DNA of 9,935 nucleotides from an uncultured Polyangiaceae bacterium (GCA_938004815.1 CALKVR010001395.1:1-9935); one strand, 5' to 3'. Shown: positions 1-7,535, counted from the first letter of the stretch. Numbers and translations: made by a program. Notes: generated by a model not told the origin, from the letters alone.

Positions 1-1981
1 CTGGGTGGACGAGCTCGGTCGCCCGTGGGACCCCATCATCAACTTCGATCTCCCCGACCGAGACGTCTTCGTCATCGACGCCCTCTCCGACCCGCCTGCG
101 GAGGTGCCGAGCTCCGCGTACACGGGGGTGGGGACGACGCTCTATGGCATGGTCGTCAACCCCGTGAACGGCAAGGTGTACGTCTCGAACACCGACGCCC
201 GAAACGAGGTTCGCTTCGAGGGGCCCGGAGACTTCGCGGGCCACACCGTCCGAGGGCAGCACAATCAGAACCGGATCACCGTGCTCGACTCGATGGCCGC
301 GCACCCGCGCCACCTGAACAAGCACATCGACTACAGCGACTGCTGCGACGAGGTCTCGAACCCCGAGAGCGCTCTCTCGGTGGCGCTCCCGACCGAGATG
401 GTGGTGAGCTCGGACGGTGACACCCTCTACGCGGCCATGCTCGGCTCGAGCAAGGTGGCGATCTACGACACGCTCGAGCTCGAGGACGACACCTTCGAGC
501 CGAGCTTCGACGACCAGGTCCAGCTGTCGGGCGGGGGGCCGACGGGCATCGTGCTCGACGAGGCGCGCAACCAGCTCTACGTGCTGACGCGCTTCGACAA
601 CTCGATCTCGGTCGTCAAGACGACGACTCGGGCCGAGGTCGCCCACGTCTCGATGTTCAACCCCGAGCCCGAGAGCGTCGTCGTCGGCCGGCGGTTCCTC
701 TACGACGCGACGCTCAGCTCGCACGGCGACTCGGCGTGCGCGACCTGTCACGTGTTCGGTGACAAGGACGACTTGGCCTGGGACCTCGGCAACCCGGACG
801 AGGGCTACCTCGTCAACGAAAACCCGTTCACCGACTTCCAGCTGACGTCGTTCGACCCGACCTTCCCGTCGATGAAGGGGCCGCTCTCGACCCAGTCTCT
901 ACGCGGGATGGACAACCACGGGCCGATGCACTGGCGTGGCGACCGCACCGGCGCGCTCAGCGAGCCGAACGCGCAGCCCGACAGCGGCGCGTTCAACGAG
1001 CGCGAGGCTTTCCGGCAGTTCCAGGCCGGGTTCGTCAACCTGATCGGCCGCCCCGACGAGCTCACCGAAGAGGAGATGGACGCGTTCACCGACTTCGCGC
1101 TCCAGCTCATGTACCCGCCCAACCCGAACCGAAACCTGGACGACTCGCTGACGCCGCAGCAGGCGGCCGGCCAAGACTTCTTCGTCAACCAGGTCGCGGT
1201 CGCGGGGGCGGTGACGTGCGAGACGTGCCACGTGATCGACCCCGACGGCAACGCCGAGTTCGGTGTCGAGCGGCCCGGGTTCTTCGGCACCGACGGGCTC
1301 AGCACACGCGAGGTGTTCCCGCAGGTGATGAAGGTGCCCCACCTCAGAAACCTCTACACCAAGGTCGGCATGTTCGGCATGGTGAACCTGCACCCGCTCA
1401 TCGAGACCATCCCCGAGCAGGATGGCTACCAGGGCGAGCAGATCAGGGGCTTCGGCGTCTCACGCGCGGGCGACGTCGACTCGGTGTTCCGGTTCGTGCA
1501 CGCGACCCAGTTCAGCCAGGGTTTCATCTTCGGGCCGAACCCGGGCGGGTTCCCCGTCGGGCCCGCCGGCGTCGAGCAGCGCCGCGCGGTGGAGTCGTTC
1601 CTCTTTGCATTCGACACCAACCACAAGCCCATCGTCGGCCAGCAGATCACTCTCACCAAGGACAACGCCGGCGAGGTCGATGACCGGCTCGATCTGCTCA
1701 TCGCGCGCGCCGAGGCCGGCGATTGCGACCTGGTCGTGCGTGGCCACCTGGGGCTCGGCCTGCGTGAGCGAGGCTTTCTCTACGTCGGAGACGGTTGGTT
1801 CAAGCGCGACCGCGTCTGGTTGCCCTACGTTCGCGCCGACCACCTGCGCGCGCGCGTCGACAAGAAGAAGGAGAGCCTCACGTTCACCTGTTCGCCGCTC
1901 GGCACCGGCCACCGCTTCGCGCTCGACCGCGATCGCGACGGGTGGCTCGACGGCAACGACTGGAACGACGAGAGCGACTGA
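1..1981 (+). CDS. YVTN beta-propeller / di-haem cytochrome c (MauG/CcpA-like) fusion protein, 5' partial
   Basis: Exported redox protein; the reading frame is open to the left edge, so the true start lies upstream. A GTG at base 5 is only the first possible start in view, and residues are numbered from it. About residues 40-215 hold three propeller repeats of YVTN type (around GMVVNPVNGKVYVSN, TEMVVSSDGDTLYAAM and TGIVLDEARNQLYVLT). Two haem c sites follow: CATCH at 245-249, after a YDATLSSHGDSA segment, and CETCH at 405-409. Between and after them are family signatures: MKGPLSTQSLRGM, YPPNPNRNLDDSLT, and VPHLRNLYTKVGMFG with candidate Met ligands. The end (641-655) has spaced acidic residues, DRDRDGWLDGND, like an EF-hand or thrombospondin-3 Ca-binding loop. 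This family usually works in periplasmic peroxidase or oxidase reactions, but the substrate is unknown here. The stop abuts the stop of the opposite-strand mlaE-like gene. The architecture is well supported; the enzymatic activity is not. Confidence 0.88.
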   Translation, partial: WVDELGRPWDPIINFDLPDRDVFVIDALSDPPAEVPSSAYTGVGTTLYGMVVNPVNGKVYVSNTDARNEVRFEGPGDFAGHTVRGQHNQNRITVLDSMAAHPRHLNKHIDYSDCCDEVSNPESALSVALPTEMVVSSDGDTLYAAMLGSSKVAIYDTLELEDDTFEPSFDDQVQLSGGGPTGIVLDEARNQLYVLTRFDNSISVVKTTTRAEVAHVSMFNPEPESVVVGRRFLYDATLSSHGDSACATCHVFGDKDDLAWDLGNPDEGYLVNENPFTDFQLTSFDPTFPSMKGPLSTQSLRGMDNHGPMHWRGDRTGALSEPNAQPDSGAFNEREAFRQFQAGFVNLIGRPDELTEEEMDAFTDFALQLMYPPNPNRNLDDSLTPQQAAGQDFFVNQVAVAGAVTCETCHVIDPDGNAEFGVERPGFFGTDGLSTREVFPQVMKVPHLRNLYTKVGMFGMVNLHPLIETIPEQDGYQGEQIRGFGVSRAGDVDSVFRFVHATQFSQGFIFGPNPGGFPVGPAGVEQRRAVESFLFAFDTNHKPIVGQQITLTKDNAGEVDDRLDLLIARAEAGDCDLVVRGHLGLGLRERGFLYVGDGWFKRDRVWLPYVRADHLRARVDKKKESLTFTCSPLGTGHRFALDRDRDGWLDGNDWNDESD

Positions 1982-2779
1982 TCAGAGATCGAGCATGATC
2001 TGCGTGATGATGTAGTTCGCGACCAGGATGGTCACGCTGCTGTCGACGACGGCGCGCGTGGTGGCGACACCGACGCCGCGCGCGCCGCCCCTGGCGAAGA
2101 AGCCGTGGCGGCAAGAGATGCTGGTCATGATGAAGCCGAACGCGACCGATTTGATGAGGCCCATCGTGAGATCTTTTGGAACCGCGAGGTCGCGGATGCT
2201 CTGCATCCAGATCCCCTGGTCGCCGCCCAGCCAGAGCACGGCGACGAGGTACGAGCCGGCCATGCCGACCGAGGCGTAGAGCGCGCAGAGGAGAGGCAGC
2301 ATCAACATCGACGCGAGGAGGCGCGGCGACAGCAGGTACTGGACCGCGCTCACGCCCATCGTCGTGATGGCGTCGATCTGCTCGGTCACGCGCATGTTGC
2401 CGAGCTCGGCCGACATCGCGCTGCCCGCGCGGGCGGTGACCATGATGGCGGTGAACACGGGCGCGAGCTCGCGGAGCAGCGACACGGCCACGATGCCACC
2501 GACGCGGCCCTCGGCGCTGAACGCGCGCAGGGCGTAGACGGTCTGGAGCGTCACGACCATGCCGCTGAACGTCCCGGTGAGCGCGACGATGAAGATCGAC
2601 TGCACGCCGATGAACTCCATCGCGGCCAGGACCTGGCCGGCGCGATAGGGTGGCCGCACGAGCCAAAAGAGCGTCTGCCACGTGAGAGTGACGAGGCTCC
2701 CGATCGTGTCGAGCCAGCTGATGAGGGGCTCGAAGAGCTGGGCGAAGAAGCTCTTTCCGGGTTTCTCGTCGCCCTCCAC
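1982..2779 (-). CDS. mlaE: MlaE-family ABC transporter permease (lipid/phospholipid transport)
   Basis: Inner-membrane permease of the MlaE/YrbE/TTG2B family, which moves phospholipids or related lipids between the inner and outer membranes with an MlaF-type ATPase and an MCE-domain partner. It has 265 residues, the usual size. An amphipathic N-terminus (about 10-40) precedes several hydrophobic spans. The most conserved block is at 103-143: RELAPVFTAIMVTARAGS followed by a conserved MRVTEQIDAITTMGV stretch. The C-terminal part carries KSVAFGFIMTSISCRHGF and then GGARGVGVATTRAVVDSS, also typical. The start is GTG (2777-2779), one base after the tsaE stop. No clear Shine-Dalgarno sequence precedes it, so translational coupling to tsaE is likely. 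No MlaF ATPase or MCE gene is adjacent, because the downstream side is a convergent gene. Family assignment is secure; which lipid it carries is unknown. Confidence 0.93.
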   Translation of the reverse strand: MEGDEKPGKSFFAQLFEPLISWLDTIGSLVTLTWQTLFWLVRPPYRAGQVLAAMEFIGVQSIFIVALTGTFSGMVVTLQTVYALRAFSAEGRVGGIVAVSLLRELAPVFTAIMVTARAGSAMSAELGNMRVTEQIDAITTMGVSAVQYLLSPRLLASMLMLPLLCALYASVGMAGSYLVAVLWLGGDQGIWMQSIRDLAVPKDLTMGLIKSVAFGFIMTSISCRHGFFARGGARGVGVATTRAVVDSSVTILVANYIITQIMLDL

Positions 2780-2780
2780 G

Positions 2781-3263
2781 TCAGCGTTCTACCACAAGCG
2801 GCGTGCCCCCTGCCGCGACGGCGGCCAAGAGGACCGCGCCGCGCGCGCCCGACGAGGTGAGAGTGGCGGCGCGGGGCGGGCCCACGTCGATCCGCACGTG
2901 GAGCGCGTCGCCGCCCAAGGCGCCGGCGTACGGCTCGCCCCACTCGACGACGGTGACGGCACCCTCGGCGCGGCGATCGCGGAGCCCGACGTGGTCGAGC
3001 TCGGAGGCGTCGGCGAGCCGGTAGAGATCGGCGTGGGCGACGCGGACCGCGCCTATCGTGTAGTCGTTCACGAGCGCGAACGTGGGGCTGGTGACCCGCT
3101 CGCGCGCGGGCAGACCCAGCGCGCGCAGGAATGCGCGGACGAAGAACGTCTTGCCCGCGCCGAGCTCTCCGGAGAGCAAAATGAGATCGCCCGGCTCCGC
3201 CGCGCCCGAGAGCGCCCGCGCGAGCCGGGTCGTGGCCCGCCGCGTCGGCAGCGGGATCAACAC
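2781..3263 (-). CDS. tsaE: TsaE, tRNA threonylcarbamoyladenosine biosynthesis ATPase
   Basis: Cytoplasmic P-loop ATPase that works with TsaB-TsaD to make N6-threonylcarbamoyladenosine (t6A37) on ANN-decoding tRNAs. It opens with IPLPTRRATTRLARAL, close to the start of E. coli TsaE. Walker A is GELGAGKT at 32-39, then VTSPTFALVN (57-66), HADLYRLAD (77-85) and VEWGE (106-110), all family signatures. The length is 160 residues, as usual. Start choice: GTG at 3261-3263 (or TTG at 3258-3260) is preceded by GGAGG (bases 3273-3269 on the minus strand) at 5 or 8 bases. The longer GTG at 3273-3275 has no ribosome-binding site and would add only MEGG. The chosen site lies in a 12-bp palindrome that may hide the Shine-Dalgarno sequence. 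It ends one base before the mlaE-like start, so the two are almost certainly co-transcribed. Function is secure; the exact start is not. Confidence 0.93.
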   Translation of the reverse strand: MLIPLPTRRATTRLARALSGAAEPGDLILLSGELGAGKTFFVRAFLRALGLPARERVTSPTFALVNDYTIGAVRVAHADLYRLADASELDHVGLRDRRAEGAVTVVEWGEPYAGALGGDALHVRIDVGPPRAATLTSSGARGAVLLAAVAAGGTPLVVER

Positions 3264-3264
3264 A

Positions 3265-3301
3265 CCCCCCTCCACGTCGTGGAGGGGGGCAGGGGGGGAG
3301 G
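3265..3301. repeat. REP-like palindrome at the tsaE start
   Basis: Perfect inverted repeat: CCCCCCTCCACG (3265-3276), central T (3277), and its exact complement (3278-3289). A G-rich tail follows (GGCAGGGGGGGAGG, running to 3301). As RNA it would form a stem of about 11 bp with a 3-base loop. A palindrome followed by a G-rich, GAGG-ending tail is like short dispersed intergenic repeats found in several bacterial phyla; that likeness is from memory. On the minus strand the element lies between the propeller gene stop and tsaE and contains the GGAGG that best serves tsaE. There is no T-run, so a standard Rho-independent terminator is unlikely. Confidence 0.7.
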
Positions 3302-3346
3302 AAATAGCAGCACCTCCGTCGCGAGCATTCGCGCCGCGATGAGGCC

Positions 3347-5413
3347 CTATTTCGCCTCGAGCTCTTTGAGCACCGAGTTGCCGGCCTGGTCGTAGCAGCG
3401 AACGCCGACCATCCGCGAGCCCGACGGCACGATCGCGCTGACGTCCTGGTCGAACTTCTCGCTCGCTTCGTCGTAGATGCCGTCGGTGGGGTTGATCGGG
3501 CGCCAGTCGTCGGTGCCCGCGAGCGCGATCTCGATGCGGACGATGGGGCCGAGGCCGTCGCTCGCCTCACCCGTGAGCTTGCGCCCGTTCATCGAGAGCG
3601 TCTTGAAGACCGGCGCCGTGTTGTCGACGAGCACGAGCCCGGACTCGAGGGCGTGACGGGTCACCTTGTCGGGCGCGTTCACCATTTCGTCGGTCGCCTC
3701 GACCTTCAGCCGGTAGAGCCCCTCGGGCAGCGAGATCGTCTCCCAGTTGAGGCTGGTCTGGGTGAAGATCTCGTTGGGCTTGAGAGCGTCGCGCCAGATC
3801 TGCTGGTTCTCGAGCCGGTAGAACACGCGGTAGCGGAGGTCGTCCTTGTCCGGGTTGTCGACCTCCCACTTGACGTTCACCGTCGTCGACGGCTTGGCCA
3901 CCGAGCCGCCCGATTGCTGCAGGCCGGTCTGGAGCTTGCCGCTCTTTTGCACCCGGCTCTCGGCGGTGACGTCGGTGATGATCGCGCGTGCGTTGTCGGT
4001 GACGAAGTGCATCCGCAGCTCGCTCAGCGTCGCCTTGGGGTCGCGGGCGAAGCGGGCGCGCATCTGCACGTAGCGGCCGCGCGGGCTGGTCACCTTCCCG
4101 GGGTTGGTGAGCGCCGCCGACCACGCGCTCCAGCTCGAGTCGGGGTCCTGGGTGTTGCCCGAGCGGGTCTGGAACTCGAGGGTGCCGGTGCCGCGCCACG
4201 TGAGAAGACCCCAGGTCGCAGGCAGCCCGGCGTCGAGCACCTTGCTCGTCCACACCGCGTCGGGGCCGCCCTCGCCCTTGATCTCACGGAACGCGATCGG
4301 GTCGCTCGTGACCAAGAAGCGCTTCTTGCCGGCCATCATGACGGTCGAGATCTGCCGCTCTTCGACGTCGGCGATGACGCGCTCGAGGTGATCGTCGTCG
4401 ACGGTGACGACGCGCCCCTCGAAGCCGGTGCCGAGGTAGGGCATGCCGTTCTCGCCGATGTCGATGCTGGTGAAATGCGCCTTTTTGTAGGCGAGCATCT
4501 CTTCGGCGACGCCGCCTTGGAACCGGTAGACGACGCTCTCGCCGCCCCGGCTCGGCCGCGCCGAGCTGGCGCCCGAGAAGCCGCCCGCGCCCTTGCCGGG
4601 CAGCGAGAAGCTGCCGCCGTACTTGTTGCCGACGCCCCAGACCTCGCCCTTTTTGCCGATGGCGATGAGCGAGACGTCGTCGGCGTCGAAGTCGTAGACC
4701 ACGTTGGCGCGACCGGGGGCGTCGATCTTGTAGAGGAGCGCCTTGCCGCTGGTGCCGCAGAGCACCTTGCCGTCGGCGCCGATCGCGAGCGAGGTCACGT
4801 GCGGATCGTCGGCGTCGAAGTGGACCTGCGCACGGCCCGAGTCGTCGATGCGGAACACCTTGCCCTCGGGCCCGGTGGCGACGTAGAGCGACTTGCTCTT
4901 CTCGTCGAACGCCATGTCCCAGATGGCCTCGACGCCCTCGAGCTTGCCGCCCCACTCCTTGGCCGCCTCGCCTTTGCCGGCGCCCTTGGGCAGGCGATAC
5001 ATCTTGCCGGCGGGGAAGCTGCCCGCGATCACGTCGCCGTTCCAGGCGGTCTGCATCGCCGAGACGGCCATCTGGCCGGTCGTGGCGGCGACCGAGACCT
5101 GGCCGTTCGAGATGCGCATGATCTTGCCCTCGGTGCCGGTGCCGACCAGGACAGAACCGTCAGGAAGAAGCACGCTCTGCCAGGCGCTCTCGGCGCCCTC
5201 GACCGCGGTCTTGCCGAGCTGGAGCCCGGCGCGAACGACACCGCGACCATCGACCGCGACGCCGGTGAGGTCGCCCGACGAGAGGTCGTCCATCGTCGAC
5301 ATGTCGAAGGTTCGCGTGCCGACTGCGCTCGCCGAACCAGAGGCAAGGATGGCCGCGGCCGTGAGAGCCGCGCAGAGGCCCGACTTCATGGAAAGAGAGA
5401 TTCGGTTTCGCAT
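3347..5413 (-). CDS. Secreted beta-propeller protein with C-terminal Ig/Fn3-like domains
   Basis: Exported 688-residue protein with no assigned function. A signal peptide spans 1-30 (basic start, hydrophobic core, ending ASGSASA). Residues about 75-375 hold six or seven propeller-type repeats of 40-50 residues. Each is built on a pattern like DGSVLVGTGTEGKIMRI, repeated near 90, 128, 178, 218, 258, 327 and more weakly 367. A Gly/Ser-rich loop (about 268-292) breaks one blade. From about 388 comes a beta-rich module (SKVLDAGLPATWGLLTWRG, then WSAWS and SPRGRYVQMRARF). Next is an Fn3/Ig-like unit (about 510-600, ending DNTAPVF) and a final beta-rich domain with YDQAGN. No catalytic motif was recognised, so a binding or scaffold role is inferred. 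The ATG start is 15 bases after the S55 gene stop, with a weak AAGAAA upstream. A second Met at residue 9 is possible. It is almost surely in an operon with the S55 gene. Confidence 0.85.
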   Translation of the reverse strand: MRNRISLSMKSGLCAALTAAAILASGSASAVGTRTFDMSTMDDLSSGDLTGVAVDGRGVVRAGLQLGKTAVEGAESAWQSVLLPDGSVLVGTGTEGKIMRISNGQVSVAATTGQMAVSAMQTAWNGDVIAGSFPAGKMYRLPKGAGKGEAAKEWGGKLEGVEAIWDMAFDEKSKSLYVATGPEGKVFRIDDSGRAQVHFDADDPHVTSLAIGADGKVLCGTSGKALLYKIDAPGRANVVYDFDADDVSLIAIGKKGEVWGVGNKYGGSFSLPGKGAGGFSGASSARPSRGGESVVYRFQGGVAEEMLAYKKAHFTSIDIGENGMPYLGTGFEGRVVTVDDDHLERVIADVEERQISTVMMAGKKRFLVTSDPIAFREIKGEGGPDAVWTSKVLDAGLPATWGLLTWRGTGTLEFQTRSGNTQDPDSSWSAWSAALTNPGKVTSPRGRYVQMRARFARDPKATLSELRMHFVTDNARAIITDVTAESRVQKSGKLQTGLQQSGGSVAKPSTTVNVKWEVDNPDKDDLRYRVFYRLENQQIWRDALKPNEIFTQTSLNWETISLPEGLYRLKVEATDEMVNAPDKVTRHALESGLVLVDNTAPVFKTLSMNGRKLTGEASDGLGPIVRIEIALAGTDDWRPINPTDGIYDEASEKFDQDVSAIVPSGSRMVGVRCYDQAGNSVLKELEAK

Positions 5414-5428
5414 CGTTTTCTTAGCCGT

Positions 5429-7384
5429 TCATTTGATGAGAGGACGCACGCGCACGCTGACGCGGCCACGCCCGACGACGAACGTCTTCATCGGGTGAGA
5501 AGTCTGCTGGAGGGCGCCGAAGGTCTCGGGGCCGTACGGAGTCGACCCGGTCTGGAGGGTCGAGAGGGCGCCGGGGGGCAAGCGGTAGGCGACGTTGCCG
5601 CGGAACGCCGCGCCGCCCTCACCCTGGAGGCGGATCGTGGCGACGATCGACTCGGGGGGGAACGACGGGTTGTTCAAGACCGCGACCAGGTCGGAGACGC
5701 TCTCGGGCATGGCGCGGTAGCGCTCGATCTCGTAGCCAGGGCTGAGATCGATCGAGACGTCTTCGCCGGCGTACTCCTTGGGGATGGGGACCTCGATGGT
5801 GCGGATCTCTTCTTTGCCCTTGTAGGGGACGAGCACGAGCTTGATGCGCACCGGCTGGCCGGCGTCGATCTCGGGCTCGACGACCTGCGTGCCGCGGAGG
5901 AGCGTCACGTCGCGCTCGAACGAGAGCTGGAGCTTCGACTCGACGCTCTCGATGTGCACCTCTTCCCACGGGTTGTTGAGGAGCATGCCGATGGTGCGGA
6001 CGACGCGGCTGCGCATGTACGGGTCGCCGCCGTCACCGGCCGACGCGCCGAAGTCTCTCAGGTCGATGGTGCCGTAGCCCTGCACCTTGACCTGGGTGTC
6101 GACGCGCCAGGTCGTGTCGCCGCGCTCGGACGAAGTGGTCTCGACCGCGCTCGAGAGCGCGGCCGCCGCCAGGAACGGCGCCATGAACGGATCGTGCGAG
6201 ACGGTGCTGTTCCAGTTCGTCTTCGGCGCGCCGGGGACGCCCTCGATCTTGAGCGAAACGGGGAACGTCGAGGCGGTGCGCTTGGAGTCGACGACGATCG
6301 AGGCTTGCCGGTCGTTGACGAGGGTGCCGAGCGGGGTGACCGCCTCACCGATCTTGAAGCTGCGGTTCGTGCTCGCGAGGATCCAGTGGACCTTGGCCAC
6401 CGCGGTCGGCATGTCGCTGGCGCCGCCGCCCATCATCGGGTGACCGAAGGCGACCAGCTTGTCGCCCTCGACGCGCGCGACCGTGCCGAGGCCCATCGCC
6501 GAGACGTCGCCGCTGATGAGCTGGACGCCGATCGCGCCGCCATCGACGTACTGGGTCGCGGTGGGGTCGGCCGCTGCGGCCGCGCCGGCCGTGCCGGCCG
6601 CCGCTTGCTTCTTGGTGGCACCGCCGCCGCCGGCCTGGAGGGGCATCATTCCCATCGGGGCGAGCATGCTCTCCATCTGGGCCATCGCGCCGGGGGTCAG
6701 CCCACCGAAGAGGACGGGGGTCGAGGCCGGCATGAGGGTCGTGGTCGTGCTGTTCGGGTTGCCGCGCTCGCGGAGCGCGCGCTGGGCGAGCTGCTTGGCG
6801 TGGGTCTCCAGGTCGTATCGGAAAGCTCCGCTGGCGGTCGGCGCGTCGAACAGGCCGTTGAGGATACGAGGCGAAGCCTTGGTGACGGTGGCGCCAGGCT
6901 TCGACGCGTCCTTGTGCTTGGGGAGGATGTTGCCGCGTGGCTTGAAGAGCGGGGGGATCGGCTTCTTCAGGTCCTCGATCATGTTGTGGATGGGCGTCAC
7001 GCCCGCGATGGGCTCGGCGCCGAACGTCCAGCCGTAGGCGTATGCGCCGATCATCTTGCCCTCGAGGTAGATGGGGCTGCCGCTCATGCCCGCCACCGTG
7101 TGCGCGATATCGAGGCGCGGGTGGTTCGGGGTCTTGATCAGGATGAGGGCCTGGTTCGGCCGGAAGTTGTTGAGCGTGCCGATGATCTCGACGTCGAACT
7201 TCTCGGGCTTGGTCCCGCTCATGACGGTGAGGCCGTAGCCCTTCATGCCGGCCTTCACCTCCGAGAGAGGCATCATCCCCGAGGAGTTGGGTACGGCCTC
7301 GGCGATGCCGATCCCGACGGCGGCGCTGAGGCCGAGTCCGCCGACGAGGCCGATGAGGATCGAGGATGACGAACGGTGATTCAT
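5429..7384 (-). CDS. SpoIVB peptidase S55 domain-containing exported protein
   Basis: Probable secreted or periplasmic serine peptidase homologue of 651 residues. A signal peptide spans about 1-30, and GMMPLSEVKAGMKGYGLTV follows at 36-54. Residues 62-135 match the C-terminal half of Bacillus SpoIVB: FDVEIIGT, HPRL at 88-91, GMSGSPIYLEGK at 99-110 with presumed nucleophile Ser101, and AGVTPIHNM. Residues 283-370 match the SpoIVB part that normally comes first: GAIGVQLISGDV, then AFGHPMM with candidate catalytic His315, then SFKIGEAVTPLGTL and NDR. The two blocks are therefore in reversed order. Between them lies a variable linker rich in Met, Gly and Ala (about 232-275). The remaining 280 residues are probably beta-rich and unassigned. 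A GAGG is 3 bases before the ATG, a short spacing. No PDZ motif was recognised. Family membership is strong; proteolytic activity is unproven, since the SpoIVB Asp aligns with His88. Confidence 0.9.
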   Translation of the reverse strand: MNHRSSSSILIGLVGGLGLSAAVGIGIAEAVPNSSGMMPLSEVKAGMKGYGLTVMSGTKPEKFDVEIIGTLNNFRPNQALILIKTPNHPRLDIAHTVAGMSGSPIYLEGKMIGAYAYGWTFGAEPIAGVTPIHNMIEDLKKPIPPLFKPRGNILPKHKDASKPGATVTKASPRILNGLFDAPTASGAFRYDLETHAKQLAQRALRERGNPNSTTTTLMPASTPVLFGGLTPGAMAQMESMLAPMGMMPLQAGGGGATKKQAAAGTAGAAAAADPTATQYVDGGAIGVQLISGDVSAMGLGTVARVEGDKLVAFGHPMMGGGASDMPTAVAKVHWILASTNRSFKIGEAVTPLGTLVNDRQASIVVDSKRTASTFPVSLKIEGVPGAPKTNWNSTVSHDPFMAPFLAAAALSSAVETTSSERGDTTWRVDTQVKVQGYGTIDLRDFGASAGDGGDPYMRSRVVRTIGMLLNNPWEEVHIESVESKLQLSFERDVTLLRGTQVVEPEIDAGQPVRIKLVLVPYKGKEEIRTIEVPIPKEYAGEDVSIDLSPGYEIERYRAMPESVSDLVAVLNNPSFPPESIVATIRLQGEGGAAFRGNVAYRLPPGALSTLQTGSTPYGPETFGALQQTSHPMKTFVVGRGRVSVRVRPLIK

Positions 7385-7535
7385 AGACCTCTGGGAGGGA
7401 AAGGGGCGGTGGCCCGAACGGCGAAGTCTAGCTGATGGGACCCCGAGCGCTTCAAGTCAGACAACCGACGGGCGAGAAGGTTTTCGGATCTCGGGCCGGC
7501 GCCCTCGGGGGGGCGAATCGGATAGAGTACGGCCG
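7385..7535. promoter_or_regulatory. Divergent intergenic region, probable promoters for the S55 gene and the small membrane protein
   Basis: This 151-base gap separates two divergent genes and should hold both promoters. On the minus strand, TTGAAG (7455-7450) and TAGACT (7430-7425) resemble sigma-70 elements, but they are 19 bases apart, longer than ideal. On the plus strand, TAGAGT (7523-7528) lies just ahead of the GTG start, and no strong -35 box was seen. No clear operator or terminator hairpin was noticed. Confidence 0.3.

Noticed and set aside
3265..3301. Palindrome as a Rho-independent terminator for the propeller gene
   Set aside because: No T-run follows on the minus strand; the sequence goes on into the tsaE start. 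A REP-like element or translation-control stem fits better.
1884..3570. Long minus-strand frames in other phases over the mlaE and tsaE genes
   Set aside because: Their translations are low-complexity Arg/Ala/Ser-rich shadows, while the chosen frames match conserved families along their whole length.
3653..7369. A very long open frame on the plus strand, about 1238 codons
   Set aside because: It is antisense to two well-supported genes. Its product is rich in Arg, Ala, Asp, Gly and Val with no domain pattern, as expected from the opposite strand of GC-rich coding DNA.
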